From NCBI RefSeq assembly GCF_028802875.1, contig NZ_JARAMP010000012.1, forward strand, positions 85,444 to 149,443: a stretch of 64,000 nucleotides of DNA. Reading direction: 5' to 3'. The stretch comes from Seohaeicola sp024304985 (GTDB taxonomy: Bacteria; Pseudomonadota; Alphaproteobacteria; Rhodobacterales; Rhodobacteraceae). Shown one piece after another: positions 52,578 through 62,034 of this stretch. Every line of letters begins with the position of its first letter. Within the stretch, counting starts at the first letter, position 1. Position numbers and translations under genes: made by a program. Under the pieces are notes generated by a model. That model was not told the DNA's origin and made no database searches. It saw only the letters and a list, made by a program, of their open reading frames with translations.

Positions 52578-55500
52578 TCAGGAAGAGGTCACCTTCGAAT
52601 GCAACGTGGCTGGATTCATCTCCCGCCTCGGAGGACGGATCCGAAAGAGGAGCGCGTAAAGCACCGGCACGGCCACCAGCGTCAAGACCGAAGCGAAGGC
52701 AAGGCCGCCCATGATCGTCACCGCCATAGACGCGAAAAACGCATCCGGCAGCAGTGGGATCATGCCGAAAATCGTCGTGCCGGCCGCGAGCACCACCGGG
52801 CGCAGACGGCTGACCGATCCATTCATCACGGCCTCGTAATCCGCAACACCATCTGCACGTTGCAAGTCGATCTCTTCGACCAGAACAATCGCGTTCTTCA
52901 TCAGCATCCCGGATAGCGAGAGGAAGCCGAGCAATGCCGTAAAGGTGAAAGGCAATCCGGTGAGCAACAGCCCCAGGACCATGCCCGTCACGGACATGGG
53001 GACGACAAGCCAAAGGATCAGCGGTTGGCGGATCTTGTTGAACATCAAGATTGAAATCGTCAGCATGACCAGGAAGCCTAGGGGAAGCTGTTTGCCAAGG
53101 CTTTGCTGCGCCTCCCCGGCGCTTTCGAATTCGCCACCCCATTCCATCGAGTAACCTTCCGGAAGCGGAATGGCCTCGATCTCGGCGCGGACACTGCGGA
53201 AAGCTTCATCAGCGGTGAGGTCGCTGCGCGCGCCACCAAGGGCGGTGATCGTCCGTTCGCGGTCGCGCCGGTGAATGAGCGCCTCGGCGAGGCGTGTTTC
53301 GAAGCGTTCCACCAGGTTGGCCATTGGAACATAGGATCCCGCCCCCGCGGACCAAACGGACAGGTCGCGGACGTGGCCGATGCCGTCACGTTCGCTCTCG
53401 GGAAGTCGGAGAAGAATCGGGACCACCTCGTCTCCCTCTCTCAGCTCGCCAACGCGCAAGCCGGAGGTTCCAAAGCGAATGGTGTCCGCAATCGCGCTGC
53501 GCGTAGCGCCGGCCAGCCGCATCCGCGACTCGTCTACGACAGGTTCGATGAGAATTTCCCGTTGGCGCCAGTTGGTGCGCGGATTGGTGATCGTGCCAGC
53601 ATCCTCGAAAATGCTTGTCGCCTCATCCGCGAGCTGGCGCAGGATGACAGGATCGGGTCCCGAAAAACGAACTGCAACATCGGCACCGGCTGGCGGTCCG
53701 AACACGATCTCTTCGACGCGGATCAGAGCGTGGGGGAATTCAGCGGGCAAGTCTTCGTTGAGTCTGCTGGCGATCGCCGGGATCATCGCGGCGTCCGCAA
53801 CCCGGACGATGAGCTGGCCATAGCTGGCATCCGCCTGCTCTGGGTTGTATGTCAGCATGAAGCGGCTTGCACCACGCCCCACCAGGGTCGTCACATCTGT
53901 TACACCCTCTTCGGCCAGAAACATTTGTTCCAGACGTCGCATTTCGCGATCGGTGACATTGATGTCGGTCCCTTGCGGCATCTGGAATTGGACATAGAAA
54001 ATCGGGGTGTTCGACGCCGGGAAAAAGGCCTGCTTGACCTGACCGAAGGCCATCACCGACCAGACGGTGATCCCCAAGATTGTCAGCACGACCGGGATAC
54101 GGGCGCGCAGCGCCAGCCACAGAAACCCGCGATAAACCCCATAGAAAGCGCCCTTGTAGGGATCATCCGAAATGTTCTTGGGGGCCTTGAGCAGCAGCTT
54201 GCCAAGATACGGCGTGACGGTTACGGCAAGAACCCAGCTCATGAGCAGCGATATGGCGATCACCGCGAACAAAGAAAACAGGAACTCGCCCGTCGCATCG
54301 GGCGACAGACCAATCCCGGAAAAGGCCATGATCCCGATCACGGTCGCGCCGAGCAAGGGGATGGATGTGGAACCTTCTGTTTCGACCGCCGCGTCTTCCG
54401 CGCTCTTTCCCCGCGCCATGCCGATCACCATTCCCTCGGTGATGACGATGGCGTTATCAACCAGCATTCCCATTGCGATGATCAGGGCGCCCAGGCTGAT
54501 CCGTTCCATCTGGATCCCGAACACCGACATGAAGAACAGCGTGGAGAAAACGGTGAGCCCGAGCGTTGCCCCCACCACAAGGCCCGCCCGCCAGCCCATG
54601 GTCAGCATCAGCGCCCCGACGACGATGGCGATGGACTGCCCTAGGCTGACAAGAAAACTCGAAACCGCCTCGTCGACCACAACATGCTGTTCATAGATAG
54701 GGGTGATCTCTACCCCCTCGGGCAACGCGGCCCTCAGCTGTTCGATCCGGTCCGAGACCGCAGCGCCGACCTCGACGACGTTCCGGTTTGTCAACGCCGA
54801 CACGCCGAGAGTGAAGGCTGCTGCTCCGTTCTGGCGGATGATCTGGCTTGGCTGTTCGGCCTCATCGCGAGTGACACGGGCGATGTCGTTGACCGCCACT
54901 TGTCCGACCTCTCCAGCCACGCCAAGCCGCAGTTCTTCAAGCCCTTCGGGTGTTACATAACCCGGCGGAACCGACAGGCCGATACGAGCAGGGCCCTCGG
55001 TTATCTCGCCATTGGTGAACACCTGGTTCTCGTCCGTAAGAAGACCAAGTATCTGGTTGGGCGGAATCCCAAGTCCAGTGAGGCGGGCGGATGGGATCGA
55101 AATGGTGACCAATTCTTCGGCGAGGCCCTGAACCTCGACATTTGCGACCCCGTCGACAGTGACGAGTCCGACTCGCAACGACCTCGCCAGATCACGCTGC
55201 TGCTGTGGGGTCAGACCTTCGGTCGTCACAGCGTAGAACATGCCGAAGACGTCGCCAAAGTCGTCGTTTATGATGGGTGCGCGCGCGCCCGCCGGAAGCT
55301 CCCCCTCCACATCTCGGATTCGGCGTCGCATTTCGTCCCAGACCTGCGGGATTTCGTCACGACCATAGGTGTCCACGATGTCAACAGTAATCTGCGCCAT
55401 GCCCGGCATCGACTTGGATTCGACCCTGTCCAGCTGCTTCATCTGCTGCAAAGCATTCTCAATGACGTCAGCGACTTCCTCCTCGACCTCGACGGCCGTG

Positions 55501-55667
55501 GCGCCGGGATAGGGCACGAAGACGAGCGCGGTCTTGAGGGTAAAGCTCGGATCTTCCAGACGGCCGACCGTGTTCAGCCCCCAGTAGCCACCGAACAGGC
55601 AGAAGATGATCGCAAGCCATACCGCGACGGGACGCTTGATGCTGGCGCGTGAAATGCTGAGTGCCAT
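52578..55667 (-). CDS. RND efflux transporter, inner-membrane pump
   Basis: 1029 residues, full length for AcrB/HAE-type pumps. TM1 follows SIKRPVAVWLAIIF, the two large periplasmic loops are present, and the TM4 proton-relay motif GMLVDNAIVITEGMV has the conserved Asp. The C-terminal part repeats the fold (GMLMKNAIVLVEEIDL). It exports drugs or amphiphiles from the periplasm with the adaptor encoded upstream; no outer-membrane factor gene is in the window. The 150 bp between its stop and the CoA-transferase promoter hold nothing obvious. Confidence 0.92.
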   Translation of the reverse strand: MALSISRASIKRPVAVWLAIIFCLFGGYWGLNTVGRLEDPSFTLKTALVFVPYPGATAVEVEEEVADVIENALQQMKQLDRVESKSMPGMAQITVDIVDTYGRDEIPQVWDEMRRRIRDVEGELPAGARAPIINDDFGDVFGMFYAVTTEGLTPQQQRDLARSLRVGLVTVDGVANVEVQGLAEELVTISIPSARLTGLGIPPNQILGLLTDENQVFTNGEITEGPARIGLSVPPGYVTPEGLEELRLGVAGEVGQVAVNDIARVTRDEAEQPSQIIRQNGAAAFTLGVSALTNRNVVEVGAAVSDRIEQLRAALPEGVEITPIYEQHVVVDEAVSSFLVSLGQSIAIVVGALMLTMGWRAGLVVGATLGLTVFSTLFFMSVFGIQMERISLGALIIAMGMLVDNAIVITEGMVIGMARGKSAEDAAVETEGSTSIPLLGATVIGIMAFSGIGLSPDATGEFLFSLFAVIAISLLMSWVLAVTVTPYLGKLLLKAPKNISDDPYKGAFYGVYRGFLWLALRARIPVVLTILGITVWSVMAFGQVKQAFFPASNTPIFYVQFQMPQGTDINVTDREMRRLEQMFLAEEGVTDVTTLVGRGASRFMLTYNPEQADASYGQLIVRVADAAMIPAIASRLNEDLPAEFPHALIRVEEIVFGPPAGADVAVRFSGPDPVILRQLADEATSIFEDAGTITNPRTNWRQREILIEPVVDESRMRLAGATRSAIADTIRFGTSGLRVGELREGDEVVPILLRLPESERDGIGHVRDLSVWSAGAGSYVPMANLVERFETRLAEALIHRRDRERTITALGGARSDLTADEAFRSVRAEIEAIPLPEGYSMEWGGEFESAGEAQQSLGKQLPLGFLVMLTISILMFNKIRQPLILWLVVPMSVTGMVLGLLLTGLPFTFTALLGFLSLSGMLMKNAIVLVEEIDLQRADGVADYEAVMNGSVSRLRPVVLAAGTTIFGMIPLLPDAFFASMAVTIMGGLAFASVLTLVAVPVLYALLFRIRPPRREMNPATLHSKVTSS

Positions 55668-55698
55668 GAACTATTTTCGTCCTGTTAAAAGGGTAGGA

Positions 55699-56847
55699 TC
55701 ACAAACCCGAAACGACGACTGCCTGATCGTCGCTGAGCCGCCACCAGCCGCCAGACACGACCAGTTCGTTGCCCTCCAGACCGCCCAGAATGACAACCTC
55801 GTCATCAACGGGAAGCCCAAGCTGGACCGACCTGCGCGAGACCTGGCCGGATGATTCATTGTAGACCCAAATAGAAGGATTGGGTCGGCTCGTCGTGTCC
55901 ACCGCTGAAACCGGAACGATGATGGCTTGTGGGCGACTTTCTTCTGCCGCAATGGCAATGCGCACATCCGCAGTCATTCCTGGCAGCAGGCGCGGGTCGA
56001 TATCGCCGGTGATGGCGAATTCCAGATCATAGGTCTGCGCCGTCTGGTCGGCATCGGTCGCAAAGGACCGGAGTACGAGAGGTGCCGTGTAGCCCGGCAC
56101 GGCTGGGAAACTCGCCACGATGTGGAAGGCGCCGGGTGTCGCTCGCGCAATGGCCGCAAGTTCCTCCGGCAGCGATATCACGACTAGCATCTCGTTGAGG
56201 TCCTGCAAGCGTGCGACTGGGGCGGCCGAAGTAATGTTGACGTATTCCTCGACGAAGGTGCGCGCCACGATCGCGTCGAACGGCGCGACGATCTGGGTCT
56301 GTGAGAGACGCCGCCGTGCCTCTCGCAGCGCGACATCTGCCTGCGCGAATTGGGCGCGCGCAGTCTCGAGCCGGGCGTCGGCCGCGACACCCCGCGCGGC
56401 GAGACCGGCCGCGCGATTAAGCTCGGACTTCGAGAGATCGAAGGACGCTTGCGCCCGGTGGACCGTAAGCTCGAAATCGACCGGATCGAGCTCGGCAATA
56501 ACGTCGCCCGCGCGGACCGTATCGCCGGGCTCCACCGCGAGCCGAACGATCTGCCCCGATATCTGAAACGCAAAATCCACTGTCCGGGCAGGTTCGACGC
56601 GACCTGCGACGGTGCGGGATTGATTGACGGAGCGACTGATCACACGGGTGACTTCGACTGTGACCGGTCGTTCCGCGTTCCCCCCAGGCCGTGTGTCAAC
56701 ATCTGCCTCCGTGGTGCCCGTCGCGGTCTGAGCAAGCACGTCGGTCAGGAACGACGGAGCGAACGGAATTGCAACGGCAGCCACGCCTGCGACCAAGACA
56801 ACAGACATTAATTGCTTCAAACGTCGTGTCTTTCTATTCGAGTTCAT
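55699..56847 (-). CDS. RND efflux periplasmic adaptor (membrane fusion protein)
   Basis: 382 residues. A signal or anchor segment at about 12-35 is followed by the lipoyl-like domain (VAGRVEPARTVDFAFQISGQIVRLAVEPGDTV), a coiled-coil hairpin (about 130-190) and beta-barrel domains (ITGDIDPRLLPGMTADVRIA). It bridges the RND pump and an outer-membrane channel. Its start overlaps the TetR gene stop by 14 bp, so regulator, adaptor and pump are one operon. Confidence 0.9.
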   Translation of the reverse strand: MNSNRKTRRLKQLMSVVLVAGVAAVAIPFAPSFLTDVLAQTATGTTEADVDTRPGGNAERPVTVEVTRVISRSVNQSRTVAGRVEPARTVDFAFQISGQIVRLAVEPGDTVRAGDVIAELDPVDFELTVHRAQASFDLSKSELNRAAGLAARGVAADARLETARAQFAQADVALREARRRLSQTQIVAPFDAIVARTFVEEYVNITSAAPVARLQDLNEMLVVISLPEELAAIARATPGAFHIVASFPAVPGYTAPLVLRSFATDADQTAQTYDLEFAITGDIDPRLLPGMTADVRIAIAAEESRPQAIIVPVSAVDTTSRPNPSIWVYNESSGQVSRRSVQLGLPVDDEVVILGGLEGNELVVSGGWWRLSDDQAVVVSGL

Positions 56848-57388
56848 TGATCATGGTCCTCAATCGTTCGATGACGCGTTCCCCGATGTCCGCGCCGCCA
56901 TCCGGAAGCTTCAAAAGCTTCTGGAACCTCAGCCCTTGGATCGCAAGGACGGTAATCATGGCACCCGGAGCGTCCTTCGTGTCGGACAGGATGCGCTCAA
57001 GATCGCCGGTCAGCTCAACGCGGAGTGGATCTAGCAGCTGTGGATCCGAGGCCGCGGCGGCGAGTATCGCCATGGACAGGTCATCGTCGACATCCTTGGA
57101 TCGGGTGATGATTTCAAGATGTCCTCGCAATGTGCGCGAGGACAGCCGCTCGGGCAGATCGTTAAGGAGCACGCGATGCGCCGAGAGCATTTGGTTCAAA
57201 AGTCCGGATAGCAGGGCTTTCTTCGTCGGATAGTTGTATAGCACCCCGCCCTTGCTCAGGCCGGACTCCTTTGCGACGGCGTCAATCGTTATTTTTCCAG
57301 CCCCTTCACGCGCGGCAATCGCACGCGCCGCCTCGAGGATCCTCCGCGAGGTCTTTCCTTCTCCCGCAGCGAGTAGGCGCCCTTTCAT
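56834..57388 (-). CDS. TetR family regulator of the RND operon
   Basis: 184 residues. The N-terminal helix-turn-helix reads ITIDAVAKESGLSKGGVLYNYPTKKALL (about 32-60), a TetR hallmark, and the rest is the all-helical ligand domain. As first gene of the efflux operon it is probably an autorepressor, released by a pump substrate. ACCATCCGGACGGT at 57395-57408, 7 bp from its start, is a plausible operator. It shows no sign of belonging to the TCTAACA regulon, though the possibility cannot be ruled out. Confidence 0.88.
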   Translation of the reverse strand: MKGRLLAAGEGKTSRRILEAARAIAAREGAGKITIDAVAKESGLSKGGVLYNYPTKKALLSGLLNQMLSAHRVLLNDLPERLSSRTLRGHLEIITRSKDVDDDLSMAILAAAASDPQLLDPLRVELTGDLERILSDTKDAPGAMITVLAIQGLRFQKLLKLPDGGADIGERVIERLRTMINELE

Positions 57389-57394
57389 TTCTGT

Positions 57395-57408
57395 ACCATC
57401 CGGACGGT
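57395..57408. promoter_or_regulatory. Candidate operator of the RND operon
   Basis: ACCATCCGGACGGT is a palindrome (ACC N TCCGGA N GGT) except for one base pair. It lies directly upstream of the TetR gene start at 57388, the place expected for autorepression. Confidence 0.45.
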
Positions 57409-57530
57409 TAGGTTCGACAGGCAGCTATGTCTCGTTACCACCTAAGTCAAGCGTCTGGTGCACATCGCGTCAGAAAGGCGTGGCGCCTGCTGTCAAGAGT
57501 ACATGAAGCCACCTGGGTGTCCTCCTCCCG

Positions 57531-58130
57531 CTAAATCGAGCTATTGTCCGCGGAATAGACGTCTAGAAAGGCGTCAGTAGCTTTCGTGGAATGTTCTGAT
57601 GCATCGATCCGAGGCTCGAGCGCCAACAGTCTCGGCATGATGACGCCGGACAGGGAGAGATGAATGAACTGACCGGCAGCAGTATGGCAATCCTGCACGT
57701 GCAGAGATCCCGCGTCGCGCATGCCTTGAAGGATCCGCGCGACAATTCCGGTAGCCCGCTTCGGACCCGCTTCCATGTATATGTCGCCTGCCTCGGGCAG
57801 AACCGAAACCGCACCAATGCAGGAACGCAATAGACGAATGTAGTCATCATCCATCACAAGGTCGATCATGCGCCGTGAGAGCTCTTCCAGGACGCTTCGC
57901 GGATCTTCTCTGCTTGATAGCGGTCGAGATATTTCGGCCGAGAGCCTGTCGCACTCCGCTTGCACAACGATCAGAAAGAGCTGTTCCTTGCTTGAACAAT
58001 GAGCATAAAGGGTTGCCTTGGATACTTTCGCTTCCTCGGCAATCGCATCGACGCTGGCACCTTCGAAGCCACATTTCAGGAAAACGGTCCTGGCCCCTCT
58101 GAGCACATCGTCAACTTTACTGACCCTCAT
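57531..58130 (-). CDS. TetR family transcriptional regulator
   Basis: 199 residues from ATG 58130, overlapping the HxlR gene end by 14 bp. The helix-turn-helix is ASVDAIAEEAKVSKATLYAHCSSKEQLF (about 25-52), and the C-terminal domain (VLEELSRRMIDLV, GQFIHLSLSGVIMP) is of the AcrR type. It is co-transcribed with HxlR. It is one candidate for binding the TCTAACA palindromes, since such sites suit TetR dimers and it has no obvious target of its own, but nothing in the sequence proves this. Confidence 0.85.
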   Translation of the reverse strand: MRVSKVDDVLRGARTVFLKCGFEGASVDAIAEEAKVSKATLYAHCSSKEQLFLIVVQAECDRLSAEISRPLSSREDPRSVLEELSRRMIDLVMDDDYIRLLRSCIGAVSVLPEAGDIYMEAGPKRATGIVARILQGMRDAGSLHVQDCHTAAGQFIHLSLSGVIMPRLLALEPRIDASEHSTKATDAFLDVYSADNSSI

Positions 58131-58476
58131 GCCGACCACCTCCCTCGCCTGCGAAGACGCCCTCGTGTTCCCAATTATGTGCAATCTCTCCCAGTGCGTC
58201 GAGAACGCTTCGCAAGTCGTTGCCGCGCGACGTCAGGCCATAGGTCACCGCAGGCGGAATGGTCTCAGCCTGTTCGCGCCAGATGACGTCAGCGCCTTGC
58301 AGCATCCGCAGACGCTCAGTCAGCATTCGGGTTGATATCCCCGGCACAGCTCGCTTCAGCGCCCCGAACCTTTGCGGCCCCTGATCACTCAGGACCCAGA
58401 TGATGTAGGTGGTCCAGGGTCCCATGAGCAGACGCAAAATCGAGTCCATCGGGCACTGTGGCGGGACCTTGGGCAT
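58117..58476 (-). CDS. HxlR family transcriptional regulator
   Basis: 119 residues. The single winged-helix HxlR domain is clear: CPMDSILRLLMGPWTTYIIWVL at the N-terminus, RFGALKRAVPGISTRMLTERLRML for the recognition region, and VTYGLTSRGNDLRSVLDAL for the wing. It starts at ATG 58476, divergent from the LigB-type dioxygenase at 58603. HxlR proteins usually regulate the gene facing them and often sense electrophiles or quinones. GTGTCT / AGACAC at 58549-58565 is a possible operator. Confidence 0.88.
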   Translation of the reverse strand: MPKVPPQCPMDSILRLLMGPWTTYIIWVLSDQGPQRFGALKRAVPGISTRMLTERLRMLQGADVIWREQAETIPPAVTYGLTSRGNDLRSVLDALGEIAHNWEHEGVFAGEGGGRHEGQ

Positions 58477-58548
58477 CGCTGTTCACCCTCGGGCTATGCT
58501 GTTACTTTTCCGTTCCTACTTTATTTTTCGCCATGCATCAACTATTCA

Positions 58549-58565
58549 GTGTCTTCACGAGACAC
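58549..58565. promoter_or_regulatory. Candidate HxlR operator
   Basis: GTGTCT and AGACAC form a perfect 6-bp inverted repeat with a 5-base centre, in the 126-bp gap between the divergent HxlR and dioxygenase genes, 38 bp before the dioxygenase start. Confidence 0.4.
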
Positions 58566-58602
58566 GCGAGGTCTCCCTGCAAACCGGGAAGGACAAACGG
58601 AC

Positions 58603-59415
58603 ATGGCCCGCCAACCCACGCTCTTAATTCCCCACGGGGGCGGCCCATGCTTCTTCATGGACTGGAACCCGCCCGATGAGTGGGACCGGCACCGGCAGTT
58701 CCTGCAGGATCTGCCGGGCACGCTGCCTGAGCGCCCCAGGGCGCTCTTGGTGATCTCGGGTCATTGGGAAGAGCCCGCCTTTACCATGCAGACCAACCCC
58801 GCCCCACCGCTTCTGTTCGACTACGGCGGTTTCCCGCCCCAGACCTACGAGTTGACCTGGCCCGCCCCCGGCGATCCGGCGCTGGCGGAGCGCGTGCATG
58901 ACCTGATCCGCGCCGCGGGTCTCCCCGCCGCAAAGGATGCCGAACGGGGGTTTGACCACGGCGTCTTCGTGCCGCTCAAGGTCGCCTTTCCAGAGGCCGA
59001 CATTCCCTGCGTCCAGCTGTCGGTTGCCAGCGATCTCGACCCCGGGCGCCATATCGCGCTTGGCCAGGCCCTGGCCCCCCTTCGCGACGAGGGCGTGCTG
59101 ATCCTCGGCAGCGGCAACACCTATCACAACATGGGCGTGATGATGCGGAGCCTGCGCTGCGGGCCGCGGGGCGACATCGTTGGCGGCGCGTTCGACGCCT
59201 GGCTGACCGAGGCGATGACCTGCCCCGATCCCGAGGACCGCAACCGCAGGCTGACGCACTGGTCGGACGCACCCGGCGGCCGCGATGCCCATCCGCGCGA
59301 AGAGCATCTCATCCCGCTGCACGTCGTGGCGGGTGCGGCGGGCGACGATATCGGTCGCAAGACGCTGGAGGATCACGTTCTTGGCGCTATCGAAAGCGCC
59401 TTTCGCTTCGGTTGA
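58603..59415 (+). CDS. DODA/LigB-type extradiol dioxygenase family protein
   Basis: 270 residues from ATG 58603 (GGGAAGGA upstream). Metal-binding histidines of the class III extradiol fold are seen in LIPHGGGPCFF, VISGHWEEP, and FDHGVFVPLKVAFP, and NTYHNMG carries the likely catalytic His. Bacterial members open catechol-like rings or have unknown substrates (YgiD/DODA group). It faces the HxlR regulator and is followed 29 bp later by a QorB-like reductase, a pairing that suggests handling of quinones or catechols. Confidence 0.85.
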   Translation: MARQPTLLIPHGGGPCFFMDWNPPDEWDRHRQFLQDLPGTLPERPRALLVISGHWEEPAFTMQTNPAPPLLFDYGGFPPQTYELTWPAPGDPALAERVHDLIRAAGLPAAKDAERGFDHGVFVPLKVAFPEADIPCVQLSVASDLDPGRHIALGQALAPLRDEGVLILGSGNTYHNMGVMMRSLRCGPRGDIVGGAFDAWLTEAMTCPDPEDRNRRLTHWSDAPGGRDAHPREEHLIPLHVVAGAAGDDIGRKTLEDHVLGAIESAFRFG

Positions 59416-59444
59416 ACAGAAACTTGGAACAGGAACACAAAGTC

Positions 59445-60338
59445 ATGTCAATTGACATCAAAGGCCCCTTCATCGTGACCGGTGCCTCCGGCCAACTCGG
59501 CAGTCAAGTCATCGAGAACCTGCTGGCGCAGGGGGCCGAGCCCCTTGTTGCAATCACCCGCACGCCGGAAAAGCTCGCGGCCCTTCTGGGGCGTGGGGTC
59601 GACGTCAGGGCAGGCGATTTCAATGACCCGGCCACTCTTGGCGCGGCCTTTGCCGGCGGCGGGCGGCTGCTGATCATCTCGACGGACGACCTTGAGCCGG
59701 GCAAACGGCTTGCCGCGCACCGTAACGCGATCGCCGCCGCGCAGGACGCCGGTGTTTCGCATATCGTATATACGTCGCTCACCAACCCGGATGAAAGCAG
59801 CCCGATAACCTTTGCCGCCGATCACCGTGAGACCGAGGCGCTGATCAAGCAGACCGGCATCCCGCACACGATCCTGCGCAACTGCCTTTATGCCGATCTC
59901 TTGTTGCAGAGCGGACAGCAGGCAATCAATGCGGGGGCGCTATACGCGGCAGCAGGCGAAGGCAAAGCAGGCTATGTCACGCGCGAAGATTGCGCCCGCG
60001 CTGCCGCCGCGGCCCTGTTGTCCGAGACCGGATCGACCCTGCGCGACATCACCGGACCCGAGGTCGTCGGCCATGCCGAGATCGCCGCGATCCTGTCCAA
60101 AGTTTCCGGAAAGAAGATCCCCTATGTCTCGATCACGCGCGATGCGCTTGTCGAGGCTATGGTCAAGAACGGCCTGCCGGAGTTCGTCGCGGATGTCTTC
60201 TCATCCTTCGACGTCGCCATTGCTACGGAAAATCTTGATGTTGCCTCGCATGAGGTTGAAAAACTGACCGGGCAGAAGGCGGAGTCGGTCCGGGATTTCC
60301 TGCTGGCAAACAAAACCGCTTTGACAGGACAGGCGTAA
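59445..60338 (+). CDS. NmrA/QorB-like NAD(P)H-binding oxidoreductase
   Basis: 297 residues from ATG 59445 (AGGAACA upstream). The Rossmann motif is VTGASGQLGSQV near residue 9; IVYTSLTNPDES and HTILRNCLYADLLL match quinone oxidoreductase 2 (QorB)-type atypical SDRs, which have no YxxxK catalytic motif in the usual place. It probably reduces quinones or senses NADPH. It is the second gene of the operon regulated by HxlR. Confidence 0.82.
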   Translation: MSIDIKGPFIVTGASGQLGSQVIENLLAQGAEPLVAITRTPEKLAALLGRGVDVRAGDFNDPATLGAAFAGGGRLLIISTDDLEPGKRLAAHRNAIAAAQDAGVSHIVYTSLTNPDESSPITFAADHRETEALIKQTGIPHTILRNCLYADLLLQSGQQAINAGALYAAAGEGKAGYVTREDCARAAAAALLSETGSTLRDITGPEVVGHAEIAAILSKVSGKKIPYVSITRDALVEAMVKNGLPEFVADVFSSFDVAIATENLDVASHEVEKLTGQKAESVRDFLLANKTALTGQA

Positions 60339-60402
60339 ACGACACGCCCAAAGAGCCAATCTTGCTGAACAAGCCACCGCGCAAGGGTTCGTGGCCGGGT
60401 TT

Positions 60403-62034
60403 TCAGTTATGCTGCGGAGTGAGCGTCCGCGACCGGGCAGGATCACCTGCACCACTCCCCGCAAGCGGTGGCACAGCTGCGGGGGACGGTGTACGCACAG
60501 AGGCATAGTGCATGATCGCCGTCGGAATCAACGCTATCAGGAAGATCAGCGTGACAACGAGGAACCCGTCGCGAAACGCCGCGGTGTTCGCCTGGATGAC
60601 CACAGTTCTCCCAAGGAACTGCGCAGCTGCCGCCGCCACCTGCGAGTCAGGCAGGCCAGTACCATGCAGGAGACTGCCGACTTCCCGAAGGAAGGTCATC
60701 GTGGCCGGATTGTCGCTGGTCTGCGTCGCGGCGAGGGCGTCTGCGTGCAGCATCGTCCGGCGCTCCATGAATACGGAAAGCAGGTTGACGCCAAAGGCGC
60801 CGCCGAGTTGCCGGATGAAGTTTATGGCGCCCGAGCCCTGTCCGATCAGGTCGCGGGGCAGTGTCTTCAACGGCCCGGCCGAGATGGCCGGGAAGACGAA
60901 GCCGAGCCCCACCCGCGACAAGATCGTCCACCACGCCAACGTCCAGAACCCGGTATTGATCTCGACGGCCGCTGACAGCCAGGAGGACCAAGCGAAAAGC
61001 GCCATGCCGCCCCCGATCAACAGGGCTGCGGGCAGCTTGTCGGAGAGCCGCCCGGCCAACGGGAACACGAGCACCAGAACGAAACCCGAAGGCATGAGCA
61101 GAAGCCCTGCCTGGGTCGGCGTGAAACCCTGGATCGTTTGCACGAACAGAGGCACCAGGTAGGTCGAACCGAAGAGCCCGGCGCCCATGATGAAGGAGAC
61201 AACGGCCGCTGAGGCAAAAGGCACGTTGCGGAAGAGCCGCAAGTCGAGCATCGGCTTGGACGTACGCAGTTCCCACATGACGAAGCCGGTCGCGGCAGCG
61301 GCGGCGATCGCGAACTGGAGAAGGATCGGGTCGGAACTCCACCCCAGCCGTTGCGCGTTGGTGAGCGCGTTGAGCAGGGACGCGAGAAAGATCACGAGTA
61401 GCCCGAGGCCGGTCCAGTCGAAACCGGGGCGCGGTCCGGTAGCATCACGACCCGGCACGAACAGATTGGCAAGCACGATCGCCGCGATGCCCGGCGGCAG
61501 ACCCAGGTAGAACACCCAGCGCCAGTCGAATGCGTCGATCAGCAAGCCGCCGATCCACGGTCCGAGTGCCGGGGCCAGCACCACGCCAATGCCGAAGATG
61601 CCCATCGCGGCTCCGCGCTTTTCGGGGGGAAAGACGCGAAAAAGCAGGATCATGCTCAACGGCTGCACCACTCCCGCGGCTGCGCCCTGCACCACGCGCG
61701 CAAGCGTCAGGACACTCTCGTTTGGCGCGATCCCGCCAAGCACCGAACCCAAGATGAACACCGCCAGCGCCACGTTCAGCGACAGCCGCAGACCGAAGGC
61801 CCGGTCGGCCCAGTCGCCCAGCAGCATGGTCGCGGTCATCGCCGCGAGAAAGCCGGTCGAGAGCCACTGTGCCTGCACTGCACTGATGCCGAAGGCGCCC
61901 ATCACGTCAGGGATTGCGACATTCACGATCGTCGTCGACAAGACAACCGACACCGTCGCTATCATCACCGTGGCGGTTGCATAGGCCCGGTAAATTGGAC
62001 CATATTTCCGGAAAAGCGCGTCAGTCTGCGACAT
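60403..62034 (-). CDS. MFS multidrug transporter, EmrB/QacA (DHA2) type
   Basis: 543 residues with 14 predicted membrane segments. DHA2 motifs include TIVNVAIPDVMGAFG in TM1, LGDWADRAFGLRLSLNVA for the motif A loop, and GPWIGGLLIDAFDWRWVFYLGLPPG for motif C and beyond. It exports hydrophobic compounds by proton antiport, normally with an HlyD-type adaptor; that gene overlaps it upstream by 14 bp but is frameshifted, so the tripartite pump may not assemble. It converges with the QorB-like gene. Confidence 0.9.
   Translation of the reverse strand: MSQTDALFRKYGPIYRAYATATVMIATVSVVLSTTIVNVAIPDVMGAFGISAVQAQWLSTGFLAAMTATMLLGDWADRAFGLRLSLNVALAVFILGSVLGGIAPNESVLTLARVVQGAAAGVVQPLSMILLFRVFPPEKRGAAMGIFGIGVVLAPALGPWIGGLLIDAFDWRWVFYLGLPPGIAAIVLANLFVPGRDATGPRPGFDWTGLGLLVIFLASLLNALTNAQRLGWSSDPILLQFAIAAAAATGFVMWELRTSKPMLDLRLFRNVPFASAAVVSFIMGAGLFGSTYLVPLFVQTIQGFTPTQAGLLLMPSGFVLVLVFPLAGRLSDKLPAALLIGGGMALFAWSSWLSAAVEINTGFWTLAWWTILSRVGLGFVFPAISAGPLKTLPRDLIGQGSGAINFIRQLGGAFGVNLLSVFMERRTMLHADALAATQTSDNPATMTFLREVGSLLHGTGLPDSQVAAAAAQFLGRTVVIQANTAAFRDGFLVVTLIFLIALIPTAIMHYASVRTPSPAAVPPLAGSGAGDPARSRTLTPQHN

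Noticed and set aside
53103..54644. A 513-codon + strand frame across the RND pump gene
   Set aside because: Antisense shadow; the 1029-residue pump on the other strand is complete.
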